Positions 39,401 through 48,140 of a stretch of 64,000 nucleotides of DNA are shown in pieces. The translations under genes and the position numbers were made by a program. The notes beneath the pieces are model-generated. The model did no database searches, was not told the origin of the DNA, and saw only the letters and a program-made list of their open reading frames with translations. The first letter of the stretch is position 1. Each line of letters starts with the position of its first letter. Origin of the DNA: Maea johnstoni (Eukaryota; Annelida; Polychaeta; Spionida; Magelonidae); NCBI GenBank assembly GCA_963942565.1, contig OZ012693.1, positions 6,060,987-6,124,986 on the forward strand, read 5' to 3'.

Positions 39401-40407
39401 CCATTTCACTGTTAATGATACCGATACCACTGGTATAGGTATCGTACCATTTTGTGTTAACAGTATGCCTACACTTAGCAAAACAATATTGAGCACAATC
39501 TAAATGATAAATCAGACATAAAAACTGGTGTAGGCATCCTTAAATATACTTCTTATTCATTCTTCATTAGGAGTATGCTTATGTTTGTTTTATGGATATC
39601 CTGAACTTGCTGCCCTATAAAGAATCACACCCAATGATCATCCTCTTCATAGTCTTAGCCAGCAGGGCATCTGGCCTGATCTGCGTATCATTTGGACACC
39701 CAAACCCTCAAAAATCACCCTTCAAGACACCCAAATAAGTTTGTGAGGAATTTCTAAAAATGTCAATTTCAGCATATCATTGAATTTCTTTTCACCTCAA
39801 TCCAATTCCCATGGCATTGTATATGGACATTATGCGTTATTTCATTGAGTAAAAACATGTTTATGGTTGTAATCTGAGTATATTGTGGTCTCTCTTGAAA
39901 AAAAGGCCACCCAAAAATGTTACAATTGCCAATTTATACACCCAGTTTCTAAATCCTGGCTAAGACCCTGTCCCTCTACAATCACCTTCCAAATCCTTTT
40001 TAAATGTATTCTTTTTCATAGTTTTGTATGCAAATGATAGAAACAAGTTAAAGTATTGAATCTATAAAAACAGTACTGATATCATACTACAGCATTTCAT
40101 GAATACATTTACTATTTCAGATAGAACATACCACAAAATCTACGATATTGCTACTGGTGCATGGAGGAAAGAGCGTTGTCCTGATCTAGCCTACACATCA
40201 CAGTACCCTACTAAAAAGGACGGCCTGTTGAGAGATGGTGCCGGAAATGTGTATGTTTTCGAAAATAAGAAAATCCGCAAGTTTTGCGTCGATTCACAAA
40301 CCTGGATACAGCTGGCAGATGCCCCGCAATCATTTAAAGAGTGCTTCTTTGTGCGTGCTCAAACATCAGAAATTGATCTTGTTCAGCAAGAATGTGCAGA
40401 TGTCTAA
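36484..40407 (+). CDS. BTB-BACK-kelch-like protein, gene 1
   Basis: Two exons, 36484-38086 and 40121-40407, joined in phase 1 (HFK-D-RTYHKIYDI), give 629 residues. The start is ATG 36484; the open frame continues upstream only to a GTG at 36394. After an acidic Ser/Asp/Glu-rich head (residues 1-30) comes CDRC, then a BTB domain at about 40-150 (GEFCDIKIEVNG, AHRCVMVRCPYFRSLMYS, KILKFLYTGEV). A BACK domain follows at about 155-290 (LDAILRWVGSD, LLKLIRWGTI-type). The C-terminal half has weak kelch-type repeats (HMYVVHGS, HIYDLDLST, KIYDIATGAW, NVYVFENKKI). Proteins of this build are usually substrate adaptors of Cullin-3 ubiquitin ligases. The kelch repeats are too worn to name a subfamily. Paralogue of the gene at 48115-57255, with the same intron position and phase. 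Confidence 0.9.
38176..38666. mobile_element. TA-flanked MITE in BTB gene 1 intron
   Basis: 491 bp with inverted ends TACCGTAATTTCGCGTGTAT and, read from the other side, TACCGTAATTTTGCGTGTAT. Internal repeats of GGTGCGTCTTATACAC occur near both ends. The TA at each end fits a Tc1/mariner/pogo-type target. It begins 90 bp after the exon 1 donor, so the open frame running past the donor to 38217 ends inside the element. Confidence 0.85.
38667..39647 (+). other. BTB gene 1 intron, nothing recognised
   Basis: The open frame on the minus strand at 38857-39246 (129 codons) has no recognisable domain. A pair GGTTCTGTTCC / GGAACAGAACC (39284 and 39331) makes a short inverted repeat. Confidence 0.4.
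39648..39970 (+). mobile_element. hAT-like MITE in BTB gene 1 intron
   Basis: Runs from CATAGTCTTAGCCAGCAGGG through TTTGGACACCCAAACCC and CCCATGGCATTGTATATGG to AAATCCTGGCTAAGACCCTG. The two ends are imperfect inverted copies of CAGGGTCTTAGCCAGGA. Fullest copy of a family also at 47388-47668, 18311-18651, 9041-9330 and 21905. Confidence 0.75.
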
Positions 40408-40728
40408 CAATCTCTGAATGTCTCACTTCGACCAGAGGTCAGGACTGTACCCAATGCAAGCCTAGAGATTTTTCTGACAAGTCTCATCTGGATCTGTAAT
40501 GCTTCTTATAGTGGCATTTTTATTTAGGCATCATTTTGAAAAATATTTGGAGAGTTGTTTGTTAATCAACATATATCCTTCAAATGTTCCCCGAATATTG
40601 CTTTTGTACGATTATATTATGGCAGATTGTTTCTTATTTCTGGGTCAGCTTTTTTCCAAACATTTCCTGAATATTTCTCTTTGTGGGAGAAATCACCAAA
40701 ATAGTCCATCAGATTTAGGGGATACAGG
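40408..40728 (+). other. 3' flank of BTB gene 1
   Basis: Probable 3' UTR. No clear AATAAA close to the stop; nothing else recognised. Confidence 0.35.
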
Positions 40729-41029
40729 CAGGGTCTTAGCCAGGTTATCAAAAATGCCTGTCCAAGACAGCAATTCCAAAATTTCTGACTTTCCAGATTT
40801 ATCTACTAATCTACTTCAGATCCTTATACCAACTACATTCAATAGCCCTTTGTGTCAAAAAGAGCATTTTATACTTCATTTAAGTCCTAGTAGATGATTT
40901 GTTAGGAAAAGATTTGGTTAATATCCACATTAAGTCAATATTGGAAATTTATTTGCCTGTCCAAAGAGTAGATTTTCAGGAAACTGTCTCTCCAAAAGAC
41001 AGGCAGGATGGGTCCTGGCTAAGTCCCTG
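40729..41029. mobile_element. hAT-like MITE with near-perfect 8-bp TSD
   Basis: Ends CAGGGTCTTAGCCAGG and CCTGGCTAAGTCCCTG are inverted copies. The flanking 8-mers GATACAGG (40721-40728) and GGTACAGG (41030-41037) differ at one base. An 8-bp duplication with CAGGG ends is the hAT signature. The interior differs from the 39648 family, so this is a second family sharing ends. Confidence 0.8.
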
Positions 41030-41037
41030 GGTACAGG

Positions 41038-41535
41038 TACAAAAAGGGTACCCAAAAAGCTATGTACATTGGAGTGGTACAAGGCTTATATTAGTTTGCC
41101 AATTCTTCCAAACACTGATAGGGTCTCCATGATGACAATGCAGTCCTGACAAGATGTCGCCCGTTGCTTTTGGCTATTCCTGTCTGATGATTACTGCACA
41201 TGCCAGCTAATGACTGTGCATGTCAGCCAACAGTTTGAGGGAGAACACTAGGCATTAGGTAGACTTCAAATGTGATCCTTTTTTCCCTGCTGGTGCCCAA
41301 CCGGTGAGATAATGCTCGGTTCCTAGGAATCCAAAGTCGTAATAATAAGTACCATAGGTCTGGGTGACACTTGTGTGAAGTAGATTTTCAGGCATGAATG
41401 GATTAAGATTGTATCATATATAGGGATTCAACTAATGATTAAAATGTCTAAGAATGTTCTCCGAGAACTAGGTACACTTGTCTTATGTGCATTTATCATG
41501 GTCTCCCTTGAAATATTAGTAACCCAAAACTTTCA
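41038..41535. other. Intergenic, nothing recognised
   Basis: No coding signal or clear repeat. Confidence 0.4.
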
Positions 41536-41790
41536 TAATGCCTAAAAAGGTTGTTTGTTTCCTGTAACCAAACCTAACAAGATTTTACTCAAAAAATCCT
41601 ACCATTAACTTATTTTCTGCCCTCCCAACTTCTAATCAACATAAATACAGGATTATAACACTGCATTACAACTAAAGCTGCCCTGAAACATTGTTTGAAA
41701 TAAAAAATGATCCAAAACATTTTTTTTAACCTACCTGCCAACCCTTTTTTTTTCGGACTGTTACAGGAATTATTTTTTAGGCCTAATGAA
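41536..41790 (-). mobile_element. AGGCCTAAAAA-end MITE, copy 1 (reverse)
   Basis: CCTAAAAAGGTTGTTTGTTTC .. CTGCCCTCCCAACTTCTAAT .. GACTGTTACAGGAATTATTT .. TTTAGGCCTAA. Reverse-oriented relative of the two copies at 45.6 and 45.9 kb, with different sequence filling the middle. Confidence 0.75.
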
Positions 41791-41879
41791 CTAATTTTGT
41801 CACCAACTGTCAAAATCCTGGCTTAGACCCTGATTGGTGTTACTGTGTGCCGTGTTGATTTCCACATATAAAATATTGC

Positions 41880-42065
41880 GACTGCCAGGCACCTGCCTTT
41901 GATGGGCAGTTTAATTTTTGCAAATTGGTGTTGAATGACAAATTGACAAGCATGTTGTATGATACTGGCATAAGGATCTGATGTCCAAAAATAGTGTGCA
42001 GTTTGATAAATGCGGCCTCCAGGGGTGAGCAAAGTATGCATTAATTAAACCACCAGCATTGTTAA
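41880..42065. repeat. Dispersed repeat, partner at 11105-11330
   Basis: Same orientation and word order as the partner (GGTGTTGAATGA, GATAAATGCGG, TTAATTAAAC). Family unknown. Confidence 0.6.
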
Positions 42066-42229
42066 TATGGTATATACAGAATTGTTGTACATATTATCAT
42101 TATATAAACAACTCTCTGGATTGATCTCTGGATTGATCTCTCTCTTGCGCAGGGTTGACTGTACGTTTTTGTCTTGCAGAATTGTTTCATACCAATATTT
42201 ATATTGGATAATTGGAACCACCTATATAT

Positions 42230-43975
42230 GGCATTATGCACCTCTCACATTTTTCTACTTGCCTGCTTAGAGGTAGCTTCTTGTTCAGAAAATGTTACCA
42301 AGGTGCTCCCTTGGCAAAACTCATACCATTATGCAGAGGAGTTCAATAGTTCGGGGGCTAAGTATGAAGCTCTGCGTAGTTAGTATGCTGCAGTTGTGGT
42401 TAGAATGTCCATTGTTATTCCTTTGTATTCCTAACCACAAGTGCATCACAAGCACTACACAAAGTTTTATACAAAGTTGTATCTTTGTGTTACTATGTAC
42501 TTAAGTATTTTATTACAATGTATTTTGATATTTGCTAGTGTGTGTGTGTATACAATATATTTTAATATGATGCTTTCATGTATCCATGTTAATATCTAAT
42601 CTATCATATTCAGCTCATGACAGTGTGTATTCACTATGTATCAAATCTGTAGGAGAAAGTCCAGTTTGTGGGAGAGAGGGAGATGATACTTACTGCTATA
42701 ATAGCTTTTTTCTATATTAACAATATAAAGATATTGATATGGATGAAACATATTTTGTCAATTATGCTTCGTGAAAAAGTAGATGTGCATGAAGAGGCGA
42801 CTCTTTTCAGCAGATTATCTTCTATAACTAAAATTGTGTTGATAAGTGCCAAAGCTGTAATTGTATGGGGTAAAAATTAGTGAGTCAAAAGGCTGTATGT
42901 ACAACTCACATTTTACTATGTGACTGCATAGAGGTAGCTTATTGCTCACTGCTCAGTAAAATGTTACCAAGGTGCACCTCTATTAGGGAAACCCACACCT
43001 GTATGCAGAGGAGTTTAGATAATAGTGTGGGGGGCTACGTATAAAGCTCTGTGTAGTTAGTATGCTGCGGTTGTTGTTAGAATGTCCATTATTAGTCCTT
43101 TGGATGCCTACAAGTGCATTGCAAGCACCACACAAAGTTTTGTACAAGATTGTATCTTTGTGTTACTATAATGTACTTAAGTATTTTATTACAATGTATT
43201 TTGATATTTGCTAGTGTGTATACAATATATTTTGATATGATGCTTTCATGTATCCATGCTATCTAATCTATTATATTCAGTTCATGACAGTGTGCGCTCA
43301 ATATGTATCCAGAGTTTTTCGGAACTAGGGTTGGATGCCATGTGTCGGCAGTAGAATGGGTGTAGTAGGGGGGAGGGGGGGGGGGGTTGACTGTAACGTG
43401 TTCGTGTTCGGCGTTCATTTACACTACAGGTCTGTAGTGTAAATGAACGCCCGGCCGCTACGCGTCGCCACCGTCGCGTATTATAATATTATAATTACTT
43501 GTGACGTCATCAAAACTGTAAAATCGCTAATTTCACTGATTTGAAAAAGGTTATTTAATTTCCTAAAAGTTTATTCTTAGTACAATTAGTCCATTGAATG
43601 TATCCATGCTGTTTGACCAAAACAGAGTGGACGCTATCATACATAACTGGAAGAACCAAGTTTTCAGTAATGAAACAATCCCAGGCGTTCCACAAAGGCA
43701 TTCGACGTGTTTGAAGCCGCCTAACGGCGGGTTCTGGAACCTCGCGTCCAGTTTGTAGGAGAAAGATGATACTGTGTGCTATTATAGCTATTTTGAATAT
43801 TTTCTATAACAATATAAAGATATTGATATGGATGAAACATACTTTGTCAATTATGCTTTGTGAAAAAGTATATGTGCATGAAGAGGCGACTCTTTTCAGT
43901 AGATTATCTTCTATAACTAAAATTGTGTTGATAAGTGCCAAAGCTGCCAGATTCTCCTTATTGTATGGGGTAAAA
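42230..43975 (+). repeat. Direct duplication of about 650 bp, second copy interrupted
   Basis: Block 42230-42880 recurs at 42905-43317 plus 43745-43950. Shared words include AGAGGTAGCTT, ATGTTACCAAGGTGC, AGTTAGTATGCTGC, GCTTTCATGTATCCATG, then GATATTGATATGGATGAAAC and TGCATGAAGAGGCGACTC. The second copy is interrupted by 43318-43744. Neither copy has a substantial open frame (longest 104 codons). Confidence 0.8.
43318..43744. other. CG-rich insertion with 20-bp hairpin
   Basis: Lies inside the second duplicated block and is absent from the first. It has a G-run (43371-43386), a perfect inverted repeat (43410-43429 against 43432-43451, arm GGCGTTCATTTACACTACAG), then CG-rich sequence (GCTACGCGTCGCCACCGTCG) and TGACGTCA (43502-43509, a CRE-type palindrome). 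Its end CCTAACGGCGGGTTCTGG resembles a worn gene or tRNA-like sequence but I cannot assign it. Confidence 0.5.
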
Positions 43976-43977
43976 AT

Positions 43978-44219
43978 TAACCCATTTATGCTCAAGTGTT
44001 CCCCCCAGTTATTTTCTTTTGAAATTCTGATACTATTGACAATAATTTTGAAATCAAGGATTGTATTACAAAATATTTGAAGGAGAGTTGTTGGTATTGT
44101 ATCGATTGACATTTCTTTGTCAAAAATCTTCCTAATCCTGCTTTTGACAGCAAGATTTGATGGAGCATTATTCAAAACTGTCTGGCTGCTTTTGGCCGCT
44201 GTGAGCATTAATGGGTTAA
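43978..44219. mobile_element. TTAA-flanked MITE, ACCCATT-end family
   Basis: About 240 bp from TTAACCCATTTATGCTCA to GAGCATTAATGGGTTAA. The ends are inverted copies with TTAA at both. The interior contains ATTTGAAGGAGAGTTGTTGG, a word seen at 21825, 26190 and 27655 as remnants of the same family. Confidence 0.8.
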
Positions 44220-44670
44220 TATCTATGTGTTTTAAAAGTGTTTTATATTATATATGATTATATTTGTGCAGGTTATGTATCTGTACAAAGTTAAAATCAT
44301 GCTAATGATGCTACTGCGAATGCACTTTTGTTTATTTGTGTATGGATAGTTCAATAAATGTTTCGGTTTCACTTTCATTAGAAATGCAAATCCTAATCTT
44401 GCATGATTCTAGCGTGCACTCATGTTTCAGTTTGTTCCCAGTTAATTGTGCCATTTTTACACATTGGAATATTGGGTAATTAGGGGTTTCAAGTTGAATT
44501 CGCCTCTTCCTATGTTTGTTTCATATTAGCTTACTGCTTAGTTTTCTTTCATTTTCATTTGTATTGAGTGTAACCTATAATACATATCGAGTAATTTGTT
44601 TTGAATGGAATAATTATTCATTTATTCATATAGGTCTTATATATGATTACAAGTATACTGTGTGTGTTCC

Positions 44671-45460
44671 TTAACCTATTCATGCTTGCAGGAACCAAAC
44701 CAAATATCTTTGCTTTGCAGAAATATATATGACCATTCATCTATCTATAAAAGGATTACCTTTGCTATACAATTATTTGTATAAATATGGGTGAATGCGG
44801 TAACTTTCATCGCAATTTTACAAACTCTGCCAAAAAGATTCACTTTCTCTGGTTCAAAAACTAACCACTATCATTTTTGGCATGTCCTTTTATTAAGGGC
44901 ATTGTGTAGAAGGTTAAGACAATTTTCAGTCAAAATCAAACAGCGATTCTGACACTATTTTTCTTAAATTCCTTGAAGGTGCCCTGTTAATCCTATATAC
45001 CAGCCAAAATGCTTTGCTAGACAGTATTTCAAGCAGTGTCAGTATTTCTGGAGGGATGACATGCTCAAAGAAAGAAACCAACTGCGAAGATTATTGTGTT
45101 ATAACCTGCTTAATTTTTCAGATATATGTTCAAGTGGAACAGCACACCATGAATAAAACTTGTTTTGAAGATAATTGCTTTGTTCTTTATTCATACCAAG
45201 TTTCAGGAAAATTAAACAAATTTCTTAAGAGTATCGAAAGTCTTAAACCCATTCAATCCTGAAAACCAATAAGGGCATTGTTCTTTTGGTAATAATCAAA
45301 TCATAATGAGAACTTATTTTGGAAATACTTTTAAAAAATGATTATCAGAAACAAACCGACACCTCTCTTTAAACTATTTTGTGATTCTTCACTTCATTCT
45401 TGGGATATTTTAAAAAGTCATGGATCAAGTCAAAGGGATCTCTAGGCATGAATGGGTTAA
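44671..45460. mobile_element. Possible 790-bp TTAA-flanked element
   Basis: Begins TTAACCTATTCATGCTTGCA and ends CTAGGCATGAATGGGTTAA, inverted and TTAA-flanked like the previous element. An internal TTAAACCCATTCAATCCTGA at 45243 means it could instead be a shorter element (45243-45460) next to an unrelated end. No transposase frame. Confidence 0.5.
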
Positions 45461-45583
45461 CTCTTCATCTCCAGTAGAAAGATATGCAGCTGACAGATCT
45501 TGGAACAATAACAATGCAACACAATTGAAAAATAATTGGTTTTGGAATCATTAAATATATGCTAAATAATACATGATACTAAG

Positions 45584-45826
45584 GCCCAAAAAAAAGAAAT
45601 TGTTTGTTTCCTGTAACGGTCCGGAAAAAAATAGGGTAGGCAGGTCGGCAAAAACTTTTTTTGCATTATTTTTTTGGTCAAAAATGTGTGTTTTATGCAT
45701 GTTTTACGTTGATTGGGAGTTGGGAGGGCGGAAAAAACTTTAGGGTAGGGATTTTTTTGGATAAAAACTTGTTAGGGTAGGGTTACAGGAAACAAACAAC
45801 TTTTTTTTTTAGGCCTAACATCAGTG
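45584..45826 (+). mobile_element. AGGCCTAAAAA-end MITE, copy 2
   Basis: Inverted ends AGGCC(C/T)AAAAAAAA..TTGTTTGTTTCCTGTAAC and GTTACAGGAAACAAACAA..TTTTTAGGCCT, with interior ATGTGTGTTTTATGCATG and GATTGGGAGTTGG. Noncoding. Confidence 0.85.
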
Positions 45827-45886
45827 GAAATGTATACTAATTAACCCAAGTGAACTACCCTTCTACTACTCTCAGGGACTAATGAG

Positions 45887-46124
45887 GCCTAAAAAAATAA
45901 ATTGTTTGTTTCCTGTAACGGTCTGAAAAAAAATAGGGTAGGTAGGTCATTAAAAATGTTTTTTTTTGCATTATTTTTTTGGTCAAAAATGTGTGTTTTA
46001 TGCATGCTTTACGTTGATTGGGAGTTGGATGGGCGATAAAAACTTTAGGGTAGGGATTTTTTTTGAATAAAAACTTGTTAGGGTAGGGTTACAGGAAACA
46101 AACAACTTTTTTTTTTAGGCCTGA
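45887..46124 (+). mobile_element. AGGCCTAAAAA-end MITE, copy 3
   Basis: Same orientation as copy 2 and only about 60 bp away, nearly identical through the interior, so either a tandem duplication or two close insertions of a young family. Confidence 0.85.
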
Positions 46125-46398
46125 AGGTAACCTGTGAACATATACAGGAATGAGAGGGGTGTTTATTTAAAATATTTAAATGGTGCCTTTGTTGAAAATC
46201 TTGTTTTATTTATCCATAAAGCAGTTAAGTACATCTGCACATCAATTCAAGCTGCAAATAGGTACAAGCAAATATGTATAGGCAGGCCAAACTAAAGTAT
46301 CTTAATAGACATCATGTCTCCTTTGAATATATTCTGTATTGTAAATATGGATTGACAAACCAGCAGTAGAATATTTTAATAGAAAACAAGACAAACAC

Positions 46399-46765
46399 AT
46401 GGGTCAACACTAAGCACCGGGCTCTGACCTAGGTAATTGCCCTAGCAAGTGAATTTTTAAGAATAGGACTGTCGGGCAAGGACATTTAAGTTTGCACTTG
46501 CCTGAATGGGCAAGCTGATTTTCTAAGCAGTCTACACATTTTAATATAGAAAATGGCACAAAAACCTAGAAATATGCAAACAATGCAACACAATTGAAAA
46601 ATAAATGGTTTTGGAATCATTAAATACATGCTAAATAATACATGCCATTCAAGCTATCTTATAACATATTTCATGTCAGCCAAAAATTATGTTGGGCAAG
46701 TAAAAGTCATTAACTAATTGCCCGGCATGGCAAGTTAGCTCTAAAACCTATGTCGGTGCCAGACC
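46399..46765. mobile_element. Repeat with GGGCAAG-rich ends
   Basis: Loose inverted ends (GCACCGGGCTCTGACCTAGG; far side reads GGCACCGACATAGGTTTTAG). The interior carries a 66-bp block (46579-46644) that also occurs alone at 45510-45575 with few changes. Similar GGGGCAAG words recur near 60835-60960. Confidence 0.55.
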
Positions 46766-47387
46766 ACATAAGATGATGGCAGTTTTTGAAAGCTCCTTTT
46801 AAAAGTAAAAAATAAATAAGAAGTTTTTCACCATTTGTTGCATTACAAAATCATCTTGTCATCCAAAGAGATTTCCAATAAGAATTATCTTTGACAATAA
46901 TTAGTTCCAAAAACGACCAGACTGTTGACAATACAGATCAAATACTGAAATAGATCAAGGTAAGATGCAACCATTTTGTTTAAGCATATAAGTACAAAAC
47001 ACTGAGTGAATTACTAATAATACAAAACAACCCTTATGCGCTTGCGAAGCTAACATGATTAACTCAGTAGTATATAATGAATAGAAAAGATAAATGAAAG
47101 AATAATCAAGTTAAAATACAAAAAATCCTTCAGGTGCAAAGACACTATTGACAACTGTCACAATATTGCATGCTTTTGTAGCAATCAGGCTACCATAGAT
47201 TCTTGGTGATATGGACCAACGATTAATGATTTCATTATCATGAGTTGAGGCCAGGGTGTCCTATTTTTCTGAAAACAGATGGATCCAGGGCAACATTTCC
47301 TAAGGATCTAGGGTGTAATAAAAATCGTACACTCTTCAGCACCTTTGACTTCACTGAGATATGATATTAAAGGTACGTCAATAGAAC
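46766..47387. other. Intergenic, nothing recognised
   Basis: No coding signal or clear repeat. Confidence 0.4.
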
Positions 47388-47668
47388 CATAGTCTTAGAT
47401 GGTAGGGCGTCTGGGCGTCTTTTGGACACCCAAACCCCCAAAAATCACAATCATAAAATGTCAGTTTCAAGCATATAATTGAAATTTTTCCACCTCAATA
47501 TAATTCCCATGACATTATATAATGACATCATGCCTGGTTTTAATGAGTAAATACATGTTTATGGTTGCTTCCTCAGTGTATTGTGTCTCCCTTGAAAAAT
47601 AGGATGCCTAAACAGTTTACAATTGTCAATTATGGACACTCAGTTTCTAAATCCTGGCTAAGACCCTG
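47388..47668 (+). mobile_element. hAT-like MITE with 8-bp TSD
   Basis: CATAGTCTTAGATGGTAGGG .. CCTGGCTAAGACCCTG, same family as 39648-39970. The flanking 8-mers AATAGAAC (47380-47387) and ATTAGAAC (47669-47676) match at seven of eight positions. Confidence 0.8.
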
Positions 47669-47931
47669 ATTAGAACCCTACCTCTTTTTCCTCCGCTCCC
47701 ATTCAATTCCGGACACGTAATATCAATATTAAAACAATATCTTGAAAACAAGCAATACTTAAAGATATTCTGACAGTATGTAGAAGTACCTGTTAGGATC
47801 AACAATACCCTTAGAAATATTTTACTCTATTTATGTTATGTAAGAGTATGTATACATACATAGGGTCACTGTTACAAATCCATTACCAAAAAGGGTATAG
47901 CACCTTGACCATCAGGTCTGCCCCAACATTC

Positions 47932-48140
47932 CCTTGCAATGCCGTCTTCTTTTGTCAGAGGCAAAATACCACACAAACATACTTGCCAATTCTCTAAACC
48001 CAGTCATATTGGTACTCATTGGAAAGCTCTTACCAAGTACAATAAAATGAGAACCAATGTCCAAGGGATAAAGCCATTTTTCAGCTTCTTTCAAATTATT
48101 TTGTTTTGCTTAAATTAGTCACTATCAACATAAGGTCTAA
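47932..48140 (+). mobile_element. TTAA-type MITE overlapping the end of BTB gene 2
   Basis: Diverged copy of the 22511-22724 family: TTCCCTTGCAATGC .. TTGTCAGAGGCAAAATACC .. TATTGGTACTCATTGGAAAG .. ACATAAGGTCTAA. Its right end covers the last eight codons and the stop of BTB gene 2 on the opposite strand. Confidence 0.65.
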
